Assembly: GCA_029881175.1 (NCBI GenBank) | Contig: JAOUNC010000205.1 | Span: forward strand, 1-5,667 | DNA: 5,667 nt | Source: Nitrospirota bacterium | GTDB taxonomy: Bacteria; Nitrospirota; Nitrospiria; Nitrospirales; UBA8639 | Direction of reading: 5' to 3' | In this document: piece by piece, positions 1 to 5,031 of the stretch | How the letters are laid out: the number at the start of each line of letters is the position of its first letter | Numbering within the stretch: the first letter of the stretch is position 1 | The notes under the pieces: generated by a model | Told to the model about the DNA's origin: nothing | Database searches by the model: none | The model's input: the letters and a program-made list of their open reading frames with translations, nothing else | Program-made: the position numbers and the translations under genes

Positions 1-305
1 CAATTTGAGCATGTGAATTGTTCAACCTGGGTTTGTTCATTGAAGCCGGTACTGGCCATCACTTGAGGCGGCCACGTACAGTGACAGAGTTGAAACCCTA
101 AGGATTGCCCCACGCTGGCATGTCCCACCTGTATGAGCCGTTCAGCTTCTTCGACTTTTTGTTGAATGGATTTTTTTTGTTCGCCTGCCGGCAATTGATC
201 GTTGGCTGAGTGGACAAGACCGATCGCTTCTTTTAAGACGGTCAACCCTTTTGTGAAGGCTTCTAAGACTTTTTGAAGGCTTTCCTCTTGTTGTGTCTTA
301 CTCAT
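1..305 (-). CDS. Partial small helical protein with Cys-x-Cys motif, function unknown (5' part only)
   Basis: The reading frame starts at the ATG at 305-303 and stays open for 101 codons to the window edge, so its C-terminus lies outside. A strong Shine-Dalgarno AAGGAGG (314-320) eight bases upstream fixes the start. Residues 1-65 are polar and rich in Glu, Lys and Gln (MSKTQQEESLQKVLEAF...), and look like two amphipathic helices. They are followed by LCHCTWPPQVM (residues 73-83) and then FTCSN just before the edge, where the next codon begins TG and may be a third or fourth Cys. C74, C76 and C99 therefore look like part of a zinc- or metal-binding site after a helical segment. I do not recognise a named family and assign no function. 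No signal peptide or membrane segment is visible. The gene is divergent from nothing nearby; it lies downstream of rtcB on the same strand, separated by the repeat cluster, so it probably has its own promoter. Confidence 0.75.
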   Translation of the reverse strand, partial: MSKTQQEESLQKVLEAFTKGLTVLKEAIGLVHSANDQLPAGEQKKSIQQKVEEAERLIQVGHASVGQSLGFQLCHCTWPPQVMASTGFNEQTQVEQFTCSN

Positions 306-313
306 CGCTGAAC

Positions 314-320
314 CCTCCTT
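314..320 (-). promoter_or_regulatory. Shine-Dalgarno site of the partial left-edge gene
   Basis: AAGGAGG read on the minus strand, eight bases before the ATG at 305. The same leader pattern (AAGGAGG followed by TTCAGC and the ATG) precedes the dodecin gene at 2858-2864, which supports both start choices. Confidence 0.75.
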
Positions 321-444
321 AAATATGGTCATGTTGGACAGTTTGTATCGGGTATAGCTCCTGTCACTCCCGACATTCCTGATCGGGAGTCCATCTCCAC
401 GCCGTCATGCCCGGCTCTTTTTCTGTGATTTCGCCCCTTCTTTT

Positions 445-523
445 GTCATTCCCGCTTGCTTGTAGCGGGAATCCATCTCATCTTCTGTTCGGATGGATCC
501 CCGCCACCTACCGCGGGGATGAC
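445..523 (-). repeat. Composite two-hairpin repeat, copy A (REPIN-like)
   Basis: Two palindromic units in opposite orientation are joined by a linker, so the whole 79-bp element begins GTCAT and ends ATGAC. Hairpin one has arms ATTCCCGCT (448-456) and AGCGGGAAT (464-472). Hairpin two has arms ATCCCCGC (497-504) and GCGGGGAT (513-520). A second copy lies at 4575-4654 in the opposite orientation. Aligned by eye, the two copies are about 89-90% identical. Outside the two loops I count one difference, in the linker GAACAGAAGAKGAGATGG. An inverted doublet of short palindromes is the architecture of REPIN elements, which are mobilised by RAYT transposases. No such enzyme is in this window. Confidence 0.8.
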
Positions 524-577
524 GGAGAAGATCGGATGGGTCCCTGCCACCTACTTGCGGGGATGACGGAGGGGACC

Positions 578-635
578 GGATGGCCCCGCCCCTGCCAATG
601 GCCGAAGGGGCAACCTCTACTACCGCGGGGATGAC
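578..635 (-). repeat. Long-loop variant of the palindromic unit, cluster A
   Basis: This 58-bp unit keeps the terminal GTCATCCCCGC and GGGGCCATCC parts, but the loop is enlarged by an internal inverted sequence, read on the minus strand as GCCCCTTCGGCCATTGGCAGGGGC. The cluster B unit at 4709-4771 has a related insert, GCCTCTTGAGGCCATTTGG followed by CAGGGC. The variant is therefore a second class of the family and not random decay. Confidence 0.65.
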
Positions 636-656
636 GGAGGGGACCGGATGGATCCC

Positions 657-2087
657 TTATCCCTTAATACAGATTAACGGTCGCATTTTGGCGACCTTCC
701 GAGCTAGCTGTGCAGCCTCAGCGGCATCAACAACTGCCGTCACATCTTTATAGGCGCCGGGAGCTTCCTCGGCGACCCCACGTTTCGACGGACTCCGAAT
801 CAGGATGCCTTCTTTGGCTAAATCGTCAATCACCTTTCCCCCTTTCCATTGTCTGGTGGCTTGGTGACGACTCATACTTCGCCCGGCTCCATGACAGGCT
901 GATCCATAGGCCATGTTCATGCTTTCCGCCGTGCCCACCAATAAATAGGAGGCGGTTCCCATGGTACCCCCAATCAAGACCGGCTGACCGATGGTCTGAA
1001 GATCGGGTGGAATGTCGGGGTGTCCTGGTCCGAAGGCCCGCGTCGCGCCTTTTCGGTGAACAAATAACCGGCGACTCTGATTCCCGACCCGATGTTCTTC
1101 CACTTTGCAGGTGTTATGAGACACGTCGTACATGAGTGAAAGATCTGCGTGCGGCAAAATTTCTGCAAACGCCTGCCGAACCAGATGGGTCACGATTTGT
1201 CGATTCGCCAATGCACAGTTAATGGCAGCGCGCATAGCTCCTAGATACTCCTGGCCTAAGGGAGAATCGATCGGGGCGCAAGCCAATTCCCGGTCAGGCA
1301 ATGTAATGCCGTATTGGCCAGCGGCTATGACCATTTTTTTGAGAAACTCCGTACCGATCTGATGCCCAAGTCCTCGAGATCCGCAGTGAATGCTGACCAG
1401 AATATCCCCAGTTTGAATGCCGAGCTGTTGCGCTAACGGATCGTGGAAAGTTTCCACTACTTCCTGTATTTCCAAGTAGTGATTGCCAGACCCTAAGGTG
1501 CCCATTTCGTCTTGCTGCCGTTTTTTTGCCTGATCGGAGACGTACTCCGGGAGGGCTCCCTGCATACGACCCTGTTCTTCTATTCGGTTCAAGTCTTCAG
1601 GGCGACCGTACCCTTGCTTGATGGCCCACTGTGCGCCACCGGAGAGCATGGCATTCATCCCTTTGGTATCCAGATGCAAGCGGCCTGTACTTCCGACACC
1701 GGCAGGCACATTTTGATACAGCAGGTCGGCCAGCGTTTGCTTGAATGGTTCGATATCCCTTTTTTTGAGGCCGGTATACAGGGCTCGTACCCCGCATGAA
1801 ATATCGAAGCCGACTCCACCGGCAGAGACCACTCCGCCTCGGTCAGCGTCAAAAGCCGCCACACCTCCAATGGGAAACCCGTAACCCCAGTGTGCATCGG
1901 GCATGGCATAGGAGGCTTGTACAATCCCCGGGAGAGTGGCCACGTTGGTGATCTGTTCATAAACTTTATGATCCATTTCCCGCACTAAGTTTTCACTGGC
2001 ATAGACAATGCCAGGAACTCTCATCTTCCCGGTAGGGAGAATGTGCCACTCATTTTCTGAAGCTGGTGTGAGGAGAGAGAGGTCCAT
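657..2087 (-). CDS. rtcB: RtcB, 3'-phosphate RNA-splicing ligase
   Basis: RtcB joins RNA 3'-phosphate or 2',3'-cyclic phosphate ends to 5'-hydroxyl ends, using GTP and Mn2+, in tRNA splicing or RNA repair in the cytoplasm. The 476-residue protein is full length for the family. The metal and guanylate residues are all visible: D95 and C98 in FDISCGVR, H203 in GSGNHYLE, H234 in SIHCGSRG, H324 in YDVSHNTC, and H399 in ACHGAGR, the expected GMP-attachment histidine. Numbering of C98, H203 and H234 agrees with the well-studied Pyrococcus horikoshii enzyme. The C-terminus (PLICIKG, TAA stop) is the usual RtcB ending. The ATG at 2087 begins MDLSLLTPASENEW. Its ribosome site is weak, and the gene follows archease by 24 nt, so translation may depend on coupling with that gene. 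The neighbouring archease suggests that this is an archease-dependent ligase. The stop codon borders repeat cluster A. Confidence 0.97.
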   Translation of the reverse strand: MDLSLLTPASENEWHILPTGKMRVPGIVYASENLVREMDHKVYEQITNVATLPGIVQASYAMPDAHWGYGFPIGGVAAFDADRGGVVSAGGVGFDISCGVRALYTGLKKRDIEPFKQTLADLLYQNVPAGVGSTGRLHLDTKGMNAMLSGGAQWAIKQGYGRPEDLNRIEEQGRMQGALPEYVSDQAKKRQQDEMGTLGSGNHYLEIQEVVETFHDPLAQQLGIQTGDILVSIHCGSRGLGHQIGTEFLKKMVIAAGQYGITLPDRELACAPIDSPLGQEYLGAMRAAINCALANRQIVTHLVRQAFAEILPHADLSLMYDVSHNTCKVEEHRVGNQSRRLFVHRKGATRAFGPGHPDIPPDLQTIGQPVLIGGTMGTASYLLVGTAESMNMAYGSACHGAGRSMSRHQATRQWKGGKVIDDLAKEGILIRSPSKRGVAEEAPGAYKDVTAVVDAAEAAQLARKVAKMRPLICIKG

Positions 2088-2111
2088 GTTTACCGGCTCA
2101 GTTCAATGATC

Positions 2112-2546
2112 TCAGACGTCGACAACACATTGCGCCAACCAAGATCCGTTTGGGAGTTGACGCACTGAGAGTTCCGTGTATGTGGCGCCTTTGACTTCGA
2201 CTGCGGGTTCGTGGCGGTGACGGTGGATGGGTTCTCCCCAAGCGGTGCCTTCCAGGTGATGGTCATTAATCATGACGTGAAAACGCGTAAACACCATCTT
2301 ATCCGTATCCATTTCACATACCAGGGCATTCAACCAATCCACGAATAACAATTCATCATCGGGGGCTTCACAGGAGAAGGTCCTCTTCAGATTTGGATGA
2401 ATCGTATCTGGATTTATGGTAATGGCCGTCAACGCCAAGGCCGCTTGCTCAAAGGCTTCCACTTTTGAATGGCCGATGCCGCGAATACCCATATCCGCAT
2501 CATGAGGAAAATGTTCCCACCAGGAGGAAGGCTTCTCAGCATCCAT
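2112..2546 (-). CDS. Archease, activator of the RtcB RNA ligase
   Basis: Archease is a small cytoplasmic metal-binding protein that speeds guanylylation of RtcB and lets it turn over many times. The 144-residue product is the normal length. It has the family signatures HDADMGIRG (residues 15-23), the conserved acidic stretch DDELLFVDWLNALVCEMD (63-80), EVKGATYTEL (117-126) and the C-terminal VVDV, whose acidic residue takes part in metal binding in the family. The ATG at 2546 is chosen because an in-frame stop lies a few codons upstream (2568-2570) and the HDAD motif follows within 15 residues. No good Shine-Dalgarno is visible (CCGAAAAAACAGT before the ATG), which is odd next to the strong sites of the neighbours. 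rtcB starts 24 nt after its stop, so the two form an operon. A long hairpin lies just upstream (2574-2626). Confidence 0.95.
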   Translation of the reverse strand: MDAEKPSSWWEHFPHDADMGIRGIGHSKVEAFEQAALALTAITINPDTIHPNLKRTFSCEAPDDELLFVDWLNALVCEMDTDKMVFTRFHVMINDHHLEGTAWGEPIHRHRHEPAVEVKGATYTELSVRQLPNGSWLAQCVVDV

Positions 2547-2573
2547 ACTGTTTTTTCGGATAGGCCTTCAGGT

Positions 2574-2626
2574 CGTTGGCAGGAATCTTTCTTGAGTGCG
2601 TTCCTCCAGAAGCATTCCTACCAACG
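2574..2626 (-). promoter_or_regulatory. Long hairpin between dodecin and archease
   Basis: CGTTGGCAGGAAT (2574-2586) and ATTCCTACCAACG (2614-2626) form a 13-bp stem around a 27-base loop. In the minus-strand transcript the single non-Watson-Crick position is a G-U pair, so the stem is complete as RNA of the archease leader. In the other transcript it would be a C-A mismatch. No T-run follows on either side, so it is not a standard intrinsic terminator. It may be a processing or stability signal between dodecin and archease, or a protein-binding or leader structure. The loop holds a GGAGG that would be exposed. Confidence 0.5.
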
Positions 2627-2645
2627 GCCATAAGGGCTCCATCAC

Positions 2646-2849
2646 CTAATCTAAGGTAAACGAGATTTTTGCAGTAATCCGGTATTGGGTGATTTTGTTG
2701 TTCTCGACCTTGGCTTCCATATCCTTGATATAAATGGATTTAATCCCATGAACGCTTTTTGCTGCACGAGTCACAGCATTCGCTGCGGCCGCTTCCCAGC
2801 TCTTGTCCGATTCGGCGAGAACTTCAATCACTTTCAACATGTCTGACAT
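2646..2849 (-). CDS. Dodecin family protein
   Basis: Dodecins are 65-70-residue proteins that assemble into hollow dodecamers; many bind flavins or other small ligands as a buffer or store. The 67-residue product fits in length and pattern: MSDMLKVIEVLAESDKSWEA with the beta strand then helix (AAANAVTRAAKSVHGIK), then strands IKSIYIKDMEAKVENN and ITQYRITAKISFTLD. The start is the ATG at 2849, preceded by AAGGAGG (2858-2864); a longer frame open to 2921 has no ribosome site and adds residues the family lacks. At the position of the flavin-stacking tryptophan of flavin-binding dodecins (the W of sequences like NIKWFEV) this protein has S38 (GIKSIYI), so flavin may bind differently or not at all. 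It lies 90 nt after cytochrome 1 and 99 nt before archease, so it may be transcribed separately. Confidence 0.92.
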   Translation of the reverse strand: MSDMLKVIEVLAESDKSWEAAAANAVTRAAKSVHGIKSIYIKDMEAKVENNKITQYRITAKISFTLD

Positions 2850-2857
2850 AGCTGAAC

Positions 2858-2864
2858 CTCCTTG
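2858..2864 (-). promoter_or_regulatory. Shine-Dalgarno site that decides the dodecin start
   Basis: AAGGAGG read on the minus strand, eight bases before the ATG at 2849. It supports the 67-residue dodecin over the 91-residue reading starting at 2921. Confidence 0.8.
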
Positions 2865-2939
2865 ATAAATAATGAAATGAATGGTGAACACATCCCTTGC
2901 CACCCGGATGATGAGCGGCATGAGCGGTTACCCGTTGGG

Positions 2940-3326
2940 CTACGGTTGATAACGGGCCATGGGATTAAACGGTGCGAGTAAACGGATATATCTCAAGACG
3001 TCCCATCGTTCTTCTTCGGTCAAACGATCTGCCCACCCATGCATGGGAGAAAAGGCCGCGCCAAATGTAATAATCGTCATTAAATCCCAATCGGTTTTTG
3101 ATCGGGATGCCAACGAATGAAAATTGGCAGGTTGTACCATTAAGAATTGGGTGTCTGGTCCGTCTCCAGTACCATTGATACCATGGCAATTTGCACAATG
3201 TTTCTCATAGAGGACTTTTCCCTCCTTAGGGTTGCCAAGGGGTTCTTGGCTCAAACCCCACATCGGGTATGCCAGCATGAGTAGAAAAAAAAGGAAACCA
3301 AACGTGTAAAATTGTCGACTCATCAT
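2940..3326 (-). CDS. Periplasmic monohaem cytochrome c (cytochrome 1)
   Basis: This is a class I-like c-type cytochrome that should carry electrons in the periplasm. Residues 1-26 form a signal peptide (MMSRQ, then FYTFGFLFFLLMLAYPMWG) with likely cleavage around GLS/QEP. The single haem site is CANCH (C44, C47, H48), followed by GTGDGPDTQF, and the likely axial methionine is M95 in FSPMHGW. The C-terminal helix LTEEERWDVLRYIRLL (102-117) is typical of the fold. The ATG at 3326 is preferred over the adjacent ATG at 3323 because TAAGGAG (3334-3340) is seven bases before it. The gene follows cytochrome 2 by 81 nt. The pair resembles tandem mono-haem subunits or donors near respiratory complexes, but no such complex is in the window, so the partner is unknown. 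Confidence 0.93.
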   Translation of the reverse strand: MMSRQFYTFGFLFFLLMLAYPMWGLSQEPLGNPKEGKVLYEKHCANCHGINGTGDGPDTQFLMVQPANFHSLASRSKTDWDLMTIITFGAAFSPMHGWADRLTEEERWDVLRYIRLLAPFNPMARYQP

Positions 3327-3407
3327 TGATACGCTCCTTACTTTTTCCGGAAGCCTTCGCCAGCTTTTGTCATCGCAAGCGTCTCGTCGTATTGGTGGAG
3401 AAAACGC

Positions 3408-3845
3408 CTACGGGACTTGAATCGATTGGAGATACGATAACAACTGCCAGATCCGTCCCCTCACCTGGTCAGCCCATTCGGTTTCAATTGAAACCTCATC
3501 ATCCGGTATTCGAAACCACACTCCGAAAACGGGCATCTCGCGCGTTCCATGACCGGTCACTTCCTCCCGGCCATCAATCATGCGATAGGCCTTCCAAAAG
3601 GGAAAAGTCCCTCCGTTGCGCTGACGCAACGTCGTCAAATTCGCAGGTTTCGGTTGAAGGGAGGGGGCTTCTTTTCCGTCCCCCATAGCCCTGGGCCCAT
3701 GGCAAATTTTACAAAACCTTTCATAGAGGTATCGGCCGCCTCCAATCACTTCCTGCTCTTGGGCCCACGTAGAGCTGGCCAATATTCCCACCATGGTTAT
3801 TGTGAAAACGACCGTCCATCCCACTGATCTTTTCAACGCGTTCAT
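3408..3845 (-). CDS. Periplasmic monohaem cytochrome c (cytochrome 2)
   Basis: The 145-residue protein has a Sec signal peptide (MNALKRSVGW, hydrophobic core VVFTITMVGILAS) with a clear cleavage site STWA/QEQ after residue 28. The haem site is CKICH (C45, C48, H49) in YERFCKICHGPRAMGDG, and M104 in TREMPVFG is the probable sixth ligand. Between them are KPANLTTLRQ and a GGTFPFWKAYRMIDG stretch common in cytochromes of this kind, and the C-terminal helix is RGRIWQLLSYLQSIQ. It shares the arrangement GDG...PANF/L...M with cytochrome 1 and may be an older paralogue. The ATG at 3845 overlaps the TGA stop of the zinc-ribbon gene (ATGA); its own ribosome site is poor (GGGAAAGCAAG), which suggests translational coupling. 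Location is periplasmic, free or tethered through partners that are not visible here. Confidence 0.93.
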   Translation of the reverse strand: MNALKRSVGWTVVFTITMVGILASSTWAQEQEVIGGGRYLYERFCKICHGPRAMGDGKEAPSLQPKPANLTTLRQRNGGTFPFWKAYRMIDGREEVTGHGTREMPVFGVWFRIPDDEVSIETEWADQVRGRIWQLLSYLQSIQVP

Positions 3846-4072
3846 CTTGCTTTCCCGGTTAACTGGTAGGAAGGTAGAACACTTCTTCTGATTTTCTTCA
3901 ACCGTAAAGATGGCGATTGCAGTTGTGAGGTACGATTTTCTAACGTGCGATGGTCAAAAATTTCTCCGCAATTAATACACCGCCATTCCCAAATCCATGG
4001 CTTATTATGGTCACCCTCCACATTGAGGCATGTATCAACCACCATAAATCCAAAACAGCGAGAGCATTCCAT
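3842..4072 (-). CDS. Small zinc-ribbon protein, function unknown
   Basis: The 76-residue product has two Cys pairs, C3-x-x-C6 (MECSRCFGFM) and C32-x-x-C35 (WRCINCGEIFD), about 26 residues apart, the arrangement of a zinc ribbon. The segment between them is aromatic (HNKPWIWEW). The C-terminal 35 residues are basic and poorly structured (SLRLKKIRRSVLPS). Small two-CxxC proteins of the form MxCxxC...WRCxxCG are common in environmental bacteria, mostly uncharacterised; nucleic-acid or protein binding is a guess. The start at 4072 has an excellent ribosome site (AAGGAGG at 4080-4086, seven bases away). Its stop overlaps the start of cytochrome 2, so the two are co-translated. I infer a link with cytochrome expression or redox state from position alone. 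Confidence 0.8.
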   Translation of the reverse strand: MECSRCFGFMVVDTCLNVEGDHNKPWIWEWRCINCGEIFDHRTLENRTSQLQSPSLRLKKIRRSVLPSYQLTGKAR

Positions 4073-4076
4073 CGAT

Positions 4077-4142
4077 CTACCTCCTTGATACCGCTATTTG
4101 CTGGAAGAATAGGAAAAGCAAGAGATGTGTAAATTTATTCAT
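4077..4142 (-). CDS. Possible 21-residue hydrophobic leader peptide
   Basis: An ATG at 4142 opens a 21-codon frame, MNKFTHLLLFLFFQQIAVSRR, whose TAG stop (4077-4079) directly follows the zinc-ribbon Shine-Dalgarno, four bases before that gene's ATG. GGAGG (4146-4150) precedes the ATG by only three bases, which is closer than optimal. The peptide has a short basic start, a hydrophobic core (LLLFLFF) and a basic end, like a minimal membrane peptide or an upstream leader. Translation through it would occupy and then release the ribosome site of the next gene. It could equally be chance in AT-rich DNA. The same frame is open further upstream to 4262 without a good ribosome site. Confidence 0.3.
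   Translation of the reverse strand: MNKFTHLLLFLFFQQIAVSRR
4080..4086 (-). promoter_or_regulatory. Shine-Dalgarno site of the zinc-ribbon gene
   Basis: AAGGAGG on the minus strand, seven bases before the ATG at 4072. The TAG stop of the possible leader peptide follows its last base directly. Confidence 0.75.
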
Positions 4143-4501
4143 GTCCCTCCGGATGCCATAGTTCAAATCTACAACCCTCAACACTTCATGCTTGCTAAAG
4201 ATCAAACTCCATGCCAGACATACCGGTTTTCGAGAGTTTTTGAAAAATAGCGCAATGACCAAAGAGATAAATTGTTCGTATCCTATTGAGAACAGGGAGA
4301 AAGTTCGAGATAGACACGAATTCTAAAAAATAAAAAGTCACAAGACTTTCTTGCAATCATTATGAAGTTTCAGAAAGAGGGAGCCCTGAGGAAAGGATCT
4401 GAGCCATGAAATGTCGCACATTTCCCCACAAGCAAAATAAGAAAGCGTCCCAGTCTTCCTCACTAAGGCAGGGTTTGCGGAATTGCCGGATTTTCCCTGT
4501 T
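4143..4501. other. AT-rich intergenic stretch upstream of the zinc-ribbon operon
   Basis: No convincing gene is seen here. The stretch lies upstream of the zinc-ribbon gene on the minus strand and probably carries its promoter, but I could not choose a good -35/-10 pair. A small hairpin AAAGTC-ACAA-GACTTT (4334-4349) is followed on the minus strand by TT, A and six T. Its stem is only six pairs and AT-rich, so I do not call it a terminator. Confidence 0.5.
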
Positions 4502-4574
4502 GTCATCCCCCAGGTGGTTCATCCTGTTCCCTGAGGTCCGTGGCAGGGGGGAAGTGATCCATCTGGTCTTCTCC

Positions 4575-4654
4575 GTCATCCCCGCAAGTGGTCGGCGGGG
4601 ATCCATCCGAACAGAAGAGGAGATGGATTCCCGCCACAAGCATGCGGGAATGAC
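4575..4654 (+). repeat. Composite two-hairpin repeat, copy B (REPIN-like)
   Basis: GTCATCCCCGC (4575-4585) pairs with GCGGGGAT (4595-4602). After the linker CCGAACAGAAGAGGAGATGG, the second hairpin has TTCCCGC (4628-4634) and GCGGGAA (4644-4650), and the element ends in ATGAC. It is the inverted partner of 445-523. Flanking sequence is also shared: TCTTCTCC before the element, and CAAAAGAAG followed by a GGGCATGACGG half unit after it, correspond to cluster A. There, about 20 extra bases separate the half unit from the element. Confidence 0.8.
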
Positions 4655-4708
4655 AAAAGAAGAGACGGGCATGACGGAAGTTGGTGCGCATGGCCACCGC
4701 TTCCGCTC

Positions 4709-4771
4709 GTCATTCCCGCAAGTCGTTGAGCCTGCCTCTTGAGGCCATTTGGCAGGGCTGGGGATTCATCC
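4709..4771 (+). repeat. Long-loop variant of the palindromic unit, cluster B
   Basis: The unit starts GTCATTCCCGC and ends GGGGATTCATCC. Between them lies an inner inverted repeat, GCCTGCC (4730-4736) and GGCAGGGC (4751-4758). Its insert is related to that of the unit at 578-635, on the opposite strand. Confidence 0.6.
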
Positions 4772-4943
4772 GGTCTTCTCCGTCATCCCCGCAGTAGGTG
4801 GCGGGGATCCATCCGAAAAGTACTCAAGATGGGTGCTCGGTAACCATTGTCGGGCATGACTGCGGGAGTCATGGTGTATTTGGCAACGGTAAAAAAAAAG
4901 GTGAATGGGAAAAGTGGGGAAAATTGCCACAGAGTCATGTGGG

Positions 4944-4998
4944 AAGGGTAGAGCCTGAAATGGGATAACGAACTGAAATAAAAAAATATCCTACCCTT
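4944..4998. promoter_or_regulatory. Two-part inverted repeat in the leader region
   Basis: AAGGGTA (4944-4950) pairs with TACCCTT (4992-4998), and GGATA (4963-4967) pairs with TATCC (4987-4991). The 3' arm is therefore continuous, and the 5' arm is broken by a 12-base bulge. It may be a structured leader or an operator, or it may be chance. Confidence 0.3.
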
Positions 4999-5010
4999 AC
5001 ATTCTTCATT

Positions 5011-5031
5011 CAAGACGATAATGCCGTCTTG
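5011..5031. promoter_or_regulatory. Perfect seven-bp dyad CAAGACG/CGTCTTG
   Basis: The arms are 5011-5017 and 5025-5031 with the loop ATAATGC. No T-run follows. Size and spacing fit a binding site for a dimeric regulator or a small hairpin; there is no further support. Confidence 0.3.

Larger units (their letters stand above)
363..656. repeat. Repeat cluster A: array of short palindromic units
   Basis: This 294-base stretch between rtcB and the left-edge gene holds at least five palindromic units of one family, and nothing else that I can see. The basic unit is GTCAT, an arm such as TCCCGC, a loop of 7-9 bases, the complementary arm GCGGGA, then ATCCATC, about 33 bp in all. Units at 363-395 (divergent, arms ACTCCCGA/TCGGGAGT) and 445-477 read forward. 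Units at 491-523, 534-567 and 578-635 read in reverse. A half unit GTCATGCCCG sits at 404-413, and a half unit GGATGGATCCC at 646-656 ends directly at the rtcB stop codon. Reverse units are joined by a conserved spacer, CATCCGGTC followed by a CTCC-type stretch. Such units resemble REP or dRS3-like dispersed elements of other bacteria. The resemblance is in architecture and I claim no homology. Confidence 0.85.
4502..4860. repeat. Repeat cluster B: array of short palindromic units
   Basis: This is the same repeat family as in cluster A. Units read forward at 4502-4564 (degenerate, long loop, from GTCATCCCCC to GATCCATC), 4575-4608, 4709-4771 (long-loop variant) and 4782-4814. Units read in reverse at 4622-4654 and 4828-4860 (degenerate, GATGGGTGCTCGG to GTCGGGCATGAC), with a half unit CGGGCATGAC at 4666-4675. 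The spacer TCTTCTCC precedes GTCAT at 4575 and 4782, and the reverse complement follows the unit at 491-523 in cluster A. Open frames seen across this cluster are products of the repeats and not genes. Confidence 0.85.

Noticed and set aside
407..634. Open frame of 75 codons through repeat cluster A, plus strand
   Set aside because: It consists of repeat units read as protein, has no ribosome site, and its composition follows the palindromes.
363..656. CRISPR array
   Set aside because: Units differ in orientation, length and spacing, are themselves palindromic with variable loops, and there are no regular unique spacers or cas genes.
710..1362. Open frames on the plus strand opposite rtcB
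   Set aside because: They lie fully inside a well-supported RtcB gene and have no ribosome sites or recognisable motifs.
2850..2921. N-terminal extension of dodecin to the ATG at 2921
   Set aside because: The extra 24 residues are not part of the family and the ribosome site lies before the ATG at 2849.
3326..3827. Plus-strand open frames opposite cytochrome 2 and its downstream gap
   Set aside because: Antisense to a cytochrome with clear signal peptide and haem motif; no family resemblance.
4200..4217. Sigma-54-like sequence TGGCATG-N4-TTGAT, minus strand
   Set aside because: The -12 element lacks the near-invariant GC, and no activator site is visible.
4325..4349. Hairpin followed by a T-rich tract on the minus strand as a terminator
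   Set aside because: The stem is six AT-rich pairs and no gene lies upstream on that strand to be terminated.
4406..4534. 42-codon plus-strand frame starting MKCRTFPHKQNKK
   Set aside because: It has only a moderate ribosome site and runs into repeat cluster B; the composition looks random.
4463..4742. Several open frames on both strands across repeat cluster B
   Set aside because: They are created by the GC-rich palindromic repeats, which lack stop codons.
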